Part shown: piece after piece, positions 44,971 to 57,850 of the stretch
How the letters are laid out: every line of letters starts with the position of its first letter
Numbering within the stretch: position 1 is the stretch's first letter
Assembly (NCBI GenBank): GCA_050084985.1
Contig: JBITNC010000001.1
Location: 80,848,001-80,912,000, forward strand
Origin: Nageia nagi
Lineage: Eukaryota > Pinophyta
DNA length: 64,000 nucleotides
Direction of reading: 5' to 3'
Notes under the pieces: model-generated
Databases searched by the model: none
What the model was told of the DNA's origin: nothing
Seen by the model: only the letters and a program-made list of their open reading frames with translations
Translations under genes and position numbers: made by a program

Positions 44971-45232
44971 CTCTCATTGGAAATCCAAGTTCCATACAAC
45001 TTGGGCTCCTTTTTTGGAACCAAAGAAGCAAATTTTTGTTTGGAGTATTATTTATCAAGGACTTCCCCTTGGTTATCGACTAAAGCATCTAGGCATCCCA
45101 AACCCCAATTGCCCTTTCTGTCAAGAATCATTTTCTTGCCTTCATCTTTTTTGGTCTTGTAGGTGTTCTGTTCTTGCTTGGGAATGGGTGATATCCTTGT
45201 TTGCTCCTTATGTATCTATGTCTATTACATGA
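44971..45232 (+). pseudogene. LINE ORF2 C-terminal zf-RVT domain
   Basis: EPKKQIFVWSIIYQGLPLGY, LGIPNPNCPFCQESFSCLHL and FWSCRCSVLAWEW match the zf-RVT domain: a W, then C-x2-C, then H-x4-C. Confidence 0.85.
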
Positions 45233-46190
45233 CATCATGCTTTACTAGGAGATCTAGTCACCCTCTCCCTTCCCTTATGGGAAGTATGGAAGATTTTTCA
45301 TGTCAACCTTCATTTTTATTTGGAAATATAGGAATTCAACATGAAGAGCCCTCAGTATCTTTTTCTCTAGTTGATCAATTAGAAATCTTTTATGATGTTC
45401 AGTTACAGATCTGTGATCAAGCTAAAAAGATCAAGATGGATGTAAAACATTTAATGGAAATGATGGAGTATTTGGGGAATGCACCTTGCACAGTTAGTTG
45501 TGTGCCTCCAGATAATTCCGCTAGTGATCATCCTTGGGGTATGCATGCTCGATATTGATCTCGTCAACGATCATAATCATTAGGATGAAATATGTCTTAT
45601 GATTAGCCAGTACACCACTCTCCTTCGACATGTTACCAATTTAATGGTCCTAGCACCAGTTCATCTAAACCCTTTAATGTGCATGGTGTGAGTTCTTCCC
45701 TCCCTCCTATTCCTCTCTCGTCGAGCCCCAACCAAGGATGGGACATTCAAGACATTAATGAGGAGTATGTGGTGGGTTGGGGTCCCATTCTCAAGAAAAT
45801 TGATGACCATCCTTCGAAGTCTAACACAACATCAGATTACGATGCATATAACACAACTTCTTCCAATGAATAGAGGGACAATGATAGGTGGGATTTACAT
45901 ATCATCCTAAAGAACACCTGGCAACATATGGTGGAGGCAGAGGAACCTATCCATTAGGGTGTTTAGGCATTTCTATTTTCAATGCATGGTTTATTTTGTT
46001 AAACAATCATTAATGGTTTAGTGGTTAGTTGTGGTGCCTTTTTTTCGTGCTAGCACCTGACATGTGCAATATTATTTTTGTATCCCCTTCCCGTAATTAG
46101 GAAGGGTATGATGAGACAGGGTTGTGTTCTTTGCCACCTACTCCCTTTTGTTGTTAAAGCATTTATTTAATATAAAGTGCCTTTTTCATC
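45233..46190 (+). other. LINE 3' region and poly(A)-like end
   Basis: Frames 45163-45558 and 45679-45873 have no domain I know. The end, GCATTTATTTAATATAAAGT followed by GCCTTTTTCATCCAAAAAA near 46195, has the look of a plant LINE 3' terminus with a short A tail. Confidence 0.5.
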
Positions 46191-46436
46191 CAAAAAAGTT
46201 CTTTCAAAAAATTTCACAATTTGTAACTTATATATATATTCAATTGAAATATTGATGTAGTTATTTTTGGTTCATTATGTAGAAATTAAGATAATAAATC
46301 AATATAACAAATCCAGGAAAAGAAAGAGAATCTCTATTAGCAAAAACATATCAACTTAGTTTGTAGTACAATATCTTAACATATTTTTTCTAAAGATTTT
46401 TTAGTATATACATAAGTAAAAAAATACAATGAGGGG

Positions 46437-46560
46437 AGTTGGAAAGTGGGTGTTAAAAATTTCAAGTTGAAAAAGGGAGGCCCCATGTTCATATCTCCCC
46501 CCCCCCCCCCCCCCTTCATGTGATGTGGATATGCTAAATCCAGTCAATGGTTTCCAACTC
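46437..46560 (+). repeat. tRNA-derived SINE relic, right copy, with C18 tract
   Basis: Aligns with 34129-34250 throughout, but between B-box remnant and tail the CTCCCTC of the left copy has become a run of 18 C (46497-46514). Confidence 0.65.
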
Positions 46561-46809
46561 GGGTGAAACTATTTAAAGATTTTTAAAAAAAGTATTGCTC
46601 GTAACACATTACATTTATTATTTTCATCAACACATGCTCTAATTAATTAATCTCATCTAACCTATTAAAATATAATTAATGTGCAATTATTAAAAAAAAT
46701 AATAAAAAATATTAAAAAAATTATTATAAAAATCGAAGAGTAAATTCTAATAAATTTCTTTCTAATTATTATTTTTGATGGCCTGACCATATGATGGTAA
46801 TATTGCGAC

Positions 46810-46905
46810 TTATTTGCATCCAACCCAAAGGGGAAGCGATTTGAACTCGAGCCTCTCTCATGAGAGTTTTAACATACCCTTTCTCTCCAACTTCCCATGA
46901 GTTAT
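46810..46905 (-). repeat. tRNA-derived SINE relic
   Basis: On the - strand: GAAGTTGGAGAGAAAGGGTA, then GAGGCTCGAGTTCAAATCGC with a perfect B box (GTTCAAATC). Nearly the same as the copy at 33480, so both derive from one family. Confidence 0.7.
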
Positions 46906-47110
46906 CGACTCTTTCTAAATTTTAATAATGTATAAGTAAATTTTAAAAGTTTGAGTAATATTTATCTATTTTTTTTTTCAAACTCATAAGTATAGGTTTT
47001 TTTTCCTTCTTGATTGAATGCTTTTCTTATAAGAGAGTTGTTTGAAGAAATTGTGTGTTGTCATTTTTCAATAATATATAAACATTTTATATATATTTGA
47101 TTGCGATTAT

Positions 47111-47240
47111 TGTAGAGACTTAAATTTGTTTTTTAATTATTTAAAATGATTTTATTTAATTTACATAAAATATTAAGTTGAACTTCTTTTGATAATTTAA
47201 ATGTATTTAACATTATCTTATATGCATGTTATTCTGAGTG
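47111..47240 (+). repeat. Putative old LTR start, left copy
   Basis: TGTAGAGACTTAAATTTG and the next 110 bases match the sequence at 50121 (TGTAGATACTTAAATTTG), including AAATGATTTTATTT. The similarity fades after about 130 bases. No primer-binding site was found. Confidence 0.35.
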
Positions 47241-50120
47241 GGTTCATCTTGGAAAACTCAAAATCAAATTTGTGAATCTTTTATAAAGCATTTTCAAGTA
47301 TTCATTTTAGATATGAAAAGATAATAAATAATCATTATCATGAATTTTCCCAAGAAGAAAGTAATAATGCAAGATCATCTTCCATTATCATGGGAATATC
47401 ATTAGAATCATTCAATCAAAGGAGAAAAGTTTGAGCCAAAACAAGTATTCGATATTCTAGTACTCGAACCTAGAATAGTCAACATGCTGACATTTAGGCC
47501 AAGAATGCAAAGGTTCTAGCACCTTAGGCCCAAAATGCAAACATTCTAGTCTCATGCCTCAACAACCCTTATAGTTGAACCAAGCCATTTCGAAATGTTT
47601 GCATACAAGTTCTAGCACCATCTCTAGTAGAACTATCTTTAAGATTATGACTTTCAGAATTATCAGCAAAAGACATCTTCAAGATCATAATTTCAAGAAT
47701 TATCTAGATTGGTTATATCTAGGCTTCACCCTCTAAAAGCATTAGTTGTTTACATGCAAGCTTTTTATCCTCCATCATTGAGATAAATTCTCTACATCTT
47801 CTCTTCATAAATTTTAAAATCTTAATTGCTACGTCTTTATATTATATTTAGTTATTAATTTATTTTCATTCATTAAATATAATAAATGTACACATTTTAA
47901 TAACTTATTATTGTTTGTGTGTACAAATTGATGAACTTACTCCCTTTAACCCTAGGTTTTGAGTAAATTTTGAAACATCTTAGAAACATTATCCACACTA
48001 AATCTTGTCAAACCCTAGGTTTAACCTTAGGGCATCATGGCTTCATAATACAATAATCTTCATATGATCTAACTAATGGTGTAGAAGAAGAATACCATAT
48101 TTCCCTCCAAAATATTAAACAATACAATTCTCCATCTAACATAGCACATAATGATCAAAATAATCATTAAAATGTTCAATATTTAATCTCACATGTTCAT
48201 GGTGCAAATATGTTTAAAAATAACATAATTAAGGAAATTATTAGATCAAACTAAGGCTTTGATCGAAGTCATGAAAATACAACTAATCCATATTATTCTT
48301 ACAAAAATTAGACTCATATCACAAATATCATATCAAGATCACATCAAATCAATATTTTTAGTTTCTAGAATGACACTCACTGGCTTCAATAAGATAAAAA
48401 AATAATCATGGTAAAAACAAGTTATAGCCAAAATGCCTTTATTATGGGCCAATCGAGATAGAACACCCATGTTTTGGGCCACATGAGCTAGAGAACCATG
48501 TTATGGACCTTATAAGATATAATGCACACATTTTGGCCCTAAATTGACAGAACATAAAAATAGTAGCACTAAAAAATAAAGATATGAATATCAAGTTGCG
48601 AAAACAACCAACTCTAGGAATATTTAAAGATTTAGAAAGGTATACATTCAAACAAATGAAATTATATGGGCACATCATAAAACCAACTACCTTCAACAAA
48701 AGATAATAAGAATCTCATGAAAATAAAGTTATAATATTGGGAAAAAATGAGCAAGGAATTACAAATTTACATGAACAACAACTTTGGTCATTTCAAACAA
48801 CAGGTGTGGGATAGAACCCAAACTACTCAAATGATTTTTTTTGGATCATTAGAGCAAAATAATAATGAATCCATATTGCATGATATATATGGAAACATAA
48901 TTATGATAAAATTATCCTATAACGTATCCTTGTCCATATCCAAATTAATTAGTATTCAACACTTTGTTTTCAACCTTGTACAAAAAATGATGATGTTATC
49001 CCTGAATTTATAAGAGCCAAAATTGAGTTGTCATCCTTCCATCCTAAAAATCATTTTGATTATTATATTTATGCTAACATATTATTTGGTGAAAGTACTA
49101 ATAATGATGATAACTTTAACATAGAAAAATAGGAACACAATATCATGCTTTCAAAGGTCAAGCTATAGCCAATCATCTCACTGATACTCGTTCAAGTGAT
49201 ACTAATCTTGCTAATAAATAATTTATAGATAAACTTCATCTATCCACTTTGATTTCACTTTTTATATTTCATGCACTTCTATTCTAGATTATGTTGCATT
49301 TTATTTTCTTATTACATCTAAAATACTATTTTCTCATAATGCTTGCATGTTGAAATCAAGCATGAGAAAACATCTATGTTTTGGAGGTATTTTTTATGTC
49401 ATATCTTTTAAAAAATATGCAAAATAATTAACTGTATCTTAGAAATATTTACAATTTATGCAATATTAATGTTTGATTATCATGATTTCAAATATCCTAT
49501 GAAACCATAAATTTTGCAATTATCATATTTTTTCTTTCTAAAGTTTTAGATGTAAAATATCATTATTTCATTATCACTTTTGAAGTTGCATTTCTATATT
49601 AATCATATTTAAAATTGCATTTTTGAAATTATCATTTATGTTATTACTATCTTGAAATCTCATATGAAAATTATAATTTCTATAATTATTTCTTTTGAAA
49701 TATCATTCTTTGAAATTATTATGATCTCTAAATTCTCAAAGTATTATTATCAAATTTTATCTATATTTGTTTTACCTACAACCTATTTTATCTATTACAT
49801 GTTTTATCACTATTAACAAAGGGACGTGGTTGATTACGATCAAGAATTATCATATTCCTTGGGAATATCTAATATGGGCACAATTATATTTATTTTGCAA
49901 ATTTCAAATATTTTTCTTTAAGCTCCATATTTTACTAGAGGCCCTCACATGCATGCAAACCAAAAGGAACAAATCAAGGCCATTATATTTTCTTTAAAAC
50001 AATATGATCATCCAAGTTCTCACCTATCCTTCTTGCCTTTTGGGACAAGAACATCCTTCATCATTTTAGGAATGAAGTCTTTGATACTCTCCCTCAACCA
50101 CACCCTAAAAAGGATCAAAT
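47241..50120. other. AT-rich sequence without identified gene
   Basis: Possible interior of an old LTR element bounded by 47111 and 50121. No domain can be read. The frames at 48442-48699 (-) and 48747-49013 (+) are low-complexity and unconvincing. Confidence 0.4.
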
Positions 50121-50250
50121 TGTAGATACTTAAATTTGTATTTCAAGTATTTAAATGATTTTATTTCATTTATGTCAAATATTAATTTGCATACACTTTA
50201 GATAACTTGAGGATGATATAAGTGAATTTATTTAATTAGCATTATGATTT
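50121..50250 (+). repeat. Putative old LTR start, right copy
   Basis: Starts TGTAGATACTTAAATTTGTA directly after CTAAAAAGGATCAAAT, a weak polypurine tract, as a 3' LTR would. Partner at 47111. Confidence 0.4.
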
Positions 50251-50869
50251 GTAATAACTACTAGACTATGTATTTCTAAATCTTTAAAGACATATTTCAA
50301 TCTGTAAAATCTATAGTTTACTTGAAAAGTAATAACACAATTAGTAAATAACATTCACACACATAAAAACACTGATTTTATGGTGGAAAAATCCCAATGT
50401 GGGAAAAAAACCATTATCAAAGATCTCTCAGGTATATATTGATCACAAAAATGTTACAATCACCATAGGCTTTAATACTCATATCTCAATGGCTAGAACA
50501 ATTGCATAAAGTTTCCCAATAATAAAAAAATAACTCTTTGACTAACTCATATCATCATCTCAACAAAATAATCTCCATTTGTTAATCACCTCAACGATAA
50601 TGAAAAGTTACCTCAACCAAGATCTTATGGGCAATTCAAATAATTGCCCAATATATTCCCCTTCCAATATGACATTTGGGCTTCATATTTTTCTCAAAGA
50701 CTGATTTTTCATATTCTATAGTTATTTTAATTTTTATTTTTAAAATACTTTTCAAAGGTTATCTTTTCATCTTCTACAATTACTACAATAACTAAATTTT
50801 CAAATTTTATAGTTACGATAATTATTACAATCATAATAACTTTCTACTGTCATTATACAAAATACAATT

Positions 50870-51125
50870 AACCTTCTACGATCATAGCCATAGTAACAAC
50901 AAACTTTTGCTATCACTATAATAGTAATACAATTCTTCTACTATCACTACAATAGCAATAATAATATTTTATGATCACTATAACAATAACAACAATATTC
51001 TATGGTTACTATAACAATAACAACATTATTCTATACTCATTATAATAGCTACAGTCTAACCTTCTATGATCATTATAACAATAACAACAATATTCTATGG
51101 TTACTATAAAAGTAACAACATTGTT
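50870..51125 (+). repeat. 31 bp tandem repeat
   Basis: Units of the type ATGGTTACTATAACAATAAC followed by AACATTATTCT begin at 50971, 51002, 51033, 51066 and 51097 (spacings 31, 31, 33, 31). Earlier, weaker copies extend left to about 50870. Confidence 0.85.
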
Positions 51126-52480
51126 TGTAAATCCTTTAGAAAAATTAAATTTGTAAGTTTATGGAGGGATTTGCATTCATGATCAAACCATGAATTGCAA
51201 GAGTGGTGGCCATAGTGAGGGTGAGAGGATTATAAGAAAATATTTAGCACACAACATGTAATCATATTGTATTACTTCATATGAATAGGGAGATACAAGA
51301 TTAAAATAGATAACAACATAACCAAGTTGTTATAATAAAAATAAACACTAAAAACTCATGTACACTACACAAAAAATATACTTGAGGTATTAACAATATA
51401 TAATATTTCTAACACCCCCTATTGATTCTAAAAGTGCAACCTTATGATATAGTCTGGTTAGAGCTACACAAGCAAAGTAATAACAAAGTTTTTGAATGAG
51501 TAGAGTGGTGGGACAAGTGTATCCGTGAGGGTTCTTCTACTCATTCTCCTAGAGAAGGTTGACTCCTATATGATTGAAGGTCAAAAGTAATAAGAAATAA
51601 AATAAGATTACTAAAAACAACAACTTAAGATGAGTAAATTGTAGGAAAAGGAACAACTTAATCAAATAACAAGAAATAAATCAAGCTCATGTACTACTGG
51701 AGGGGGTTGTAGTCCATGACTAAGTTTCAAGAATAAAAAGACTAGCCCATAATTAGGGTCTCATTATCGTATTACACAACCTCAATATCCAATATATGCA
51801 TACATTCATAGTAAAACAAACACACTAAAAACCTCAACTCTATGAGGGGAAACACAATATGTATTGAATTAAAATATGAAGCTTGCATACATATTACAAG
51901 GGGAAAAAATATAGAACATTTAGAACATTTTTCATTCTAATTCTAAGCATATATACTTTGGTTTTTGTCATTAACACTACCAACTAATAGTAACAAATAA
52001 ATCCTAGAAATGACCAAAATTTTTTACATAAACTTCATGGGCTATTGCCATGAATATAGATTAGACATATAGGTGTTGTTAAAACTAAAATATTAAATGT
52101 TAGGTGCCTGAATTTATGTTCTAAACTCAATCAATTTTCCTTGATTCTAAATATCTAACATTCAAGTGCATTCGAATAAAATCACTATAGCTTGCATTTA
52201 ATATCCATTTGACTAAGGGAATTATGCATCCTTTCTCTCTAATATCCACTACATTTTGGTCTCTACATCATATTAACCAAATGCTACATTTTTGTGGTGT
52301 ACCTTGTTACAATGTTGGGGCATATGCTCTCCTTGATTAATCATTAATATTCTTAATAAATTCACTCATACCATGTGGAAGATGATGTGTCAAATTTGAT
52401 ATGTTGACACAATCCTTGAGTTTCCCACATCTTAGATCGAATGGACCTAAGTATTTGTTGCATATGACATTGTATTAATT
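51126..52480. other. AT-rich sequence, nothing identified
   Basis: No domain, terminal repeat or RNA gene could be seen on either strand. Confidence 0.4.
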
Positions 52481-55400
52481 TACCTTTTGGGGTGTAGAAT
52501 AGGCTTGGTTAAATTCCTTGGTATTTCTTAGCACTTGGGTTAATGTCAACATCTTCAAAATTATGGGCCCCAATTGAAGATAAAGACTACTCTATTTTTG
52601 GTCATGGTTACTACCCGATGTTTGCTAGAGCCCTTGATTACTTCACTATTCAAAAAATTATAGGACCTAACAAAAATATGATATTTAGCTACTTTTGGTT
52701 GGTCTCTATACCAACCAATATTTTGAATAGCTTGACCTAAATCCATCTCCTCCAAAACCTTAGGTCCTAATAAAACTATTATTCAAAATTTGACTAAGTG
52801 TGAAATGTTCCTTTCACCACTTGATCAAATATGATAGTATAGTGGAGAACCCAGTGAAGACTTCTATTGAAAATGAAGTCTTGCAAAAGGTACAAAATAT
52901 GGAAAAGGGGAATAATAGAAGTGAGGCTAAATAATATTGATCTTTTCTTCTATGGGTATCCCTAGCCAATATTTTATCTTCTTTACTTTGTCAAGTGGAA
53001 ACCTAAGAGCATGTCGATAAGTTTGAAGAATATTTTTAAAATTAGTGATTGTTGCCTCCACATTTTCATGTAATCTTTTCACCTTCACCAAGCTTAGTGC
53101 CTTCATCGCTATCTAATTTACCAATTATTTTTTATCATTAGTTACAATGATAATAAAATTGATATTATTTTGGATCAATATTTGATTTTCATTCTCTCGG
53201 GCTGTAAGATCCTACTTTAGCTTCTCAATTTGTTGACTATTGGCCTCTTTCAATGTTTTCTTGAGTTGATCCATTTATTTGTTTTTCCCTTCCAACTCTT
53301 TCTTTAATGCCTTATCCTTCTTTTCATGAAATGTCATTGAGGCTTCCATTTTGACTCTTAATTCTTCATTACTATTTTCAAGGCCCTTAATTATTTTTTG
53401 TTACTTTTTAATATTTATTTCTAGGTTAACCTTATTCTTCACTAGATTCTCTACATTGCATTTTAATTTTTCAAAGCTCTTTTTGATAGCTTCCATAGTA
53501 TTCATCCCAAACCATTTCTGGTCATAGGTCGAGGCTTTCCCTAGATGAAAATCTTTTAATACAGGATCCATGTCCTTTTCCAAGGGTGTTCCTATGATTG
53601 GGATTACTCCAACTTTCATTTTTTATAATTCTAGGTCAATTGCATTCATCAGTCTTACCTCATGCTCCAGGAGTCTCTTGGGTTATTTTAAGAGTTGTAC
53701 CCAATTCATTTATTAAGGTACCTATATATTGAAAATATTATCTATTTTCAATAGAGTGAAGGGTGAAAAAGTTTTTATCTTACTCAGGAAAGAAGAGGAA
53801 GTGATTATTTCCTTTTCCATAACTCCAATTTTCTATTATACGATATTTCTCTATTCCTTCTAGGGCATCGATTAAGGATTTCTTAAGGGAATTTGCAGGT
53901 GCCTTGTCCATTTAGGATACAGGGTATATGGGATTCTCTTATTGATGTTGAAACTTTGTAACCTATAGATTTTGTTCTTCTATTATATTTTCCTAATCAT
54001 CCTCTAACTTATCTTGTTTTACTTTTGATCACTTTAAAGGGACTTATTCTTTTGGATGCACTTCTACATGTGGCTATTTTGTTGCTTATGATTGTGTTTG
54101 CTTTTGCAATTTATTGGGCTATTGAGATTGAGCTTGGAGTTGAGTTGGTGATTATTTGGGTAATTGCGTTAGGATTTTCTAGGGCCCAAGAAGTGGTTGC
54201 ATCCCTTTATGCAACCTTTGATTATACATTTTGTAAAAAACTTGCTAAAATTTGTAGCAATATATGATGATGACCTAGTATTAATTACATGTGGAGGACA
54301 TGGAACGATGTTATCATGAGATGCTTGACCTTTCGATATCACCACTTCCTTGTCATCAAGATCAATGTGGAATCTATATGTACTATACTATGCATGTGCA
54401 AATATATATTATATTTCTTTTTCCTTCTCATTAGGAGTATTGATTCTTTTTATAGGACTTTCCTTTATATATGGAACAATTATTGCTTGTTCAACAACTT
54501 TCTCATCATCAATTTTTATTTTAATTTTGATTACTTCAAAGATTTTAGTTTGTTGAGGAATTTTTGACCTTGCTTATCTTTTTCTTAAGGAATTAGGCTT
54601 TTCCTTTTATTTTATTTCTACATCTTGAGAAGGGGTTTGAGAAGAGGTAGATTAAAACTTTGTAGTGTTCAAACTTCCTAAGGCCTTCAACAATTCTAAC
54701 ATTGCATCTACATCATAAGATTTATCCCATTCTTTTTCATCCTAGAATGTTTCAAACTTCATATTTTCTTGGCCAATGGCTTTATCTCCATTTTCAAATT
54801 TTAATTTGGTGAAATAAGTTATTTTAGTTTCACCCCAATTATGCTTCTCTTGCAAGTCATCCAATACAATACAAGTGAGTTTAAACTCCTTTGTTTCCCA
54901 CTTATGTTTCTTTGGAAAGGCCTCCATGTCAATCCATGCCTTTTGTATTGGAATGAAATCAAAATCTTGGCCCTATTTTGCATGTTCTTAAATCATATTT
55001 TCAAATGCCTCCAAAAGGCATAGATTCATGTTTGAAGGAGTATCCCTTGGACTGAGCCTTTAATATTGTTGCCTTTTTCCCAAAGGGTCATATGGCCATG
55101 TTGTAATGGCCATGTTGTATTTGTCTCCTCTAATTGAAAATACCTCTTCATAAGGTATACATATATTAATGTTAAACATATGTATCTAATATAATATAAA
55201 ATACAACTAATGGATATTTTTTCAAACTATTATGCCTACCCCTAGCTTCAAACTTCATCTCAATCAAATTAGTTTGTGTATCCAATTCTTATGAAAATAA
55301 CTTCTTGAAAATGTACATAGGTAATATAAAAATGGTACCCAAGAATCCATAACTGATGATCGCTTTCTTATTTTCATAAAGTACTAATCGCCAACTTCAT

Positions 55401-56560
55401 TCTCCTTAGTTTATAGCATGCTCTTGCACTTGTTTGAGAGTCTTAGCATAACTTCCCTGATAAGCAACCTCATGGATGACTCTACAAAAAATTCCATAAA
55501 ATCATAGTAGGATCTATTATGATGCTACATCATTTGATTTCTCATGTCAATGCTAAGTAGAAACCCTTATGCTAAGAATGGGTAGTCTAAGGAAATACTA
55601 GATAACCACTCTCAATTTTGGTCTAAAGATAGCTAGAAATGTAATGAAGAATACCTAAAATTACCCCCTTTTTTATTTTGTCTAATCGCTAGGAAATGTG
55701 GTCTGGGATATATTATGATCAGTGGAATTTCATTTGATGATGGAATATACCTTCAGTAAATGCCCAAATATTTGAATCATACCCAAGCACTATATTAAGA
55801 GCATAAATTACCTACCTAACCCACAAATTGTTGAATCTCGCAATCTCTCATTCCTATGGTATCTTGTTTTAGAGCATAAAATACTCTTGATTGATAAATT
55901 ACATTATATTTCCTGGTGATCATTCATACCTCTCCTTTTTGTCCTTGGGTTTGACAAGTTTCAAATTCCTTTGATACCAATGTAGGGGAGCTAAAAAGGT
56001 TCTATCTATAGATATAGTAAATTTGTTTTCCTCACTATCATTGAATTCCATAATTGTAGTTTCCTTATTATTCTTCCTCCTCACCATACTTATAATCAAC
56101 TCAAGTGCATGAAATGACATAAATAAAATATAATACATCAACCTTGAATCCAACACATAAACTAATTTAGTCCTTTGAGTCTTTGGTTTATTGACTCTAC
56201 CTTTATAAGAAAGCAAGGGTTTCTTTGGTTTGCTCCTCTAAGTATTGAGACTACCTATTTTTGCATCCCTCCATGAAAACTTATTTCCCTATGCTTGTTT
56301 TTTGTAGTCATTATTTTTCTTCACTAAGTATGCCATAAGCTTCACAAAATAGGCATACCTTGCTTCTTTGTCTTTCTATTGTGCCTCTATTTCTTGAGCC
56401 TTTTTTTCTTCAATGATTCTTACCTCATTCTCCTCAGTCATAGGTTCCTTTTTTCTTTCAACATGAGTATATCATTGATTCATGATGTCTAAGCATTCTT
56501 TGAGGATTTGCTTCAAAATATGTTATCACTTTGGACACTTACAATCATTCTCATGATACT
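52481..56560 (-). pseudogene. Region after integrase of a - strand Ty3/gypsy relic
   Basis: Lies downstream of integrase on the same strand, where Athila/Tat-type elements may carry an extra ORF. Frames on the - strand: 56216-55920 (98 codons, basic), 54927-54742 (HKWETKEFKLTCIVLDDLQE), and 53619-53401 continuing to about 53150 as a Lys/Glu-rich stretch with coiled-coil character (SFEKLKCNVENLVKNKVNLE). Stops are common and no envelope features such as signal peptide or transmembrane helix are clear. Function unknown. The hydrophobic + strand frame 54025-54267 is antisense to it. Confidence 0.4.
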
Positions 56561-56919
56561 TTGCAACTCTTGCTCTAAACACTTAGGAAATTTTAGCAAG
56601 AATGATAAATATGAATGAGAAAACCATCTTAAGTATTAGTTTTTGTATAGGAAAGAGTGCCTTAGCTAAGTTAATCTATTACCACATGTTAGGAAGGACA
56701 AACAAGATCACTAGATCAATAAATCATGAAGCCACCAAAATTTAATTCTACTATTGTAAGGCATTTGGAAGTACAACTTACATCTAAAGCTAATCTTTAG
56801 CTCATTTGGATTTCAAAATAATATCTAATTCTTATGACTATTTACATTGCCTACCTACCCTATTTAATGCATGAAAAGACCTATATATACCCATTTACAT
56901 TTACTTACATTTCCCTATT

Positions 56920-57850
56920 GGCTAAAATTTTAAATATCCCTATAATGCTTGAAATAGATCCCATTGATGAGGATCATCATCTCTCGGGACCTGACTAAAT
57001 CCTTTAGCTTGTATGCATTGTTCTCTAACATTTTCATGATCACATACAAACTACTCCAATAAGAATCAAACTTTTAGTATTTCTCAAGCTTTGCATGATC
57101 TTCATCCTACTTAAGTATGAAATCTCCTTCTTGGAAAGAGACCCAAGATGACTTGTTCTTATCAAACCATTTCTTCACTACCTTATGTATGTGTTGAAAT
57201 GCATGATAAAAATTTTCCTTATCTTCTTCTACTCTAAGCAACCGATTCACCCTTATTTGTAAAGGATCTATTTCTAGTTCATCCATTTCTTATAATATCT
57301 TCATCGTAGGCAACTCGAGGTGGAGAAGAAGTACATGTATTTTCCTGTATACTAAAGCATAGGGGAAGTTTTGTTTGCATTCTTCACATTGATCCTATAT
57401 ACCCATAGTGCATGCTATTTCCTTTGATTTCCTTCTATAGTCCTTTTGATTATGTTAATAAGATTTTTGTTGGTGGACTCAACCAATCCATTACCTTGTG
57501 GGTAATAAATAGTTAGAAGATGTTCTCTAACAAATTCCATAATTCATAATAATCCATTATGAATTGAGTAATTAATCTTTGCATAAAATCAATCATTGCA
57601 TATTGATTTGCATTCTTACATGGCATCGCTTTAGCCCATCAAGTAAAATAATTTATTACGATAAGGATGAATTTATGTTTGACTGATGAATTTGGGTTAA
57701 TTACCCCAGTAAAATCTAAGCACCATTACGAAAATGGTTCTTTTATGATGATCAACTTGAGTGGCATTGCAAATTTCCTTATTTTTACCATAAATTCATT
57801 GCACTTATCATATTCTCAATCTATTTTGAATAAATATTGGAATATAGTTG
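56920..57850 (-). pseudogene. Ty3/gypsy integrase relic
   Basis: On the - strand from 57850: a remnant of the HHCC finger (EYDKCNEFMVKIRKFAMPL), then WCLDFTGVINPNSSVKHKF (first catalytic Asp), ILIVINYFT (a second conserved Asp changed to Asn), and WAKAMPCKNANQ. Further on, the C-terminal domain reads KYXKFDSYWSSLYVIMKMLE-NNAYKL. This order is the integrase of Athila/Tat-like plant Ty3/gypsy elements. Frameshifts and stops throughout. Confidence 0.8.

Noticed and set aside
48442-50000. Small frames in the AT-rich region as host genes
   Set aside because: No domain, no plausible splice structure and biased composition; lengths are within chance expectation.
50870-51125. CRISPR-like array because of ~31 bp periodicity
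   Set aside because: The units are contiguous tandem repeats without unique spacers, in plant nuclear-type DNA.
54025-54567. Hydrophobic + strand frames that look like membrane proteins
   Set aside because: They lie antisense to the gypsy region after integrase; T-rich sequence on the + strand gives false Leu/Ile/Phe runs.
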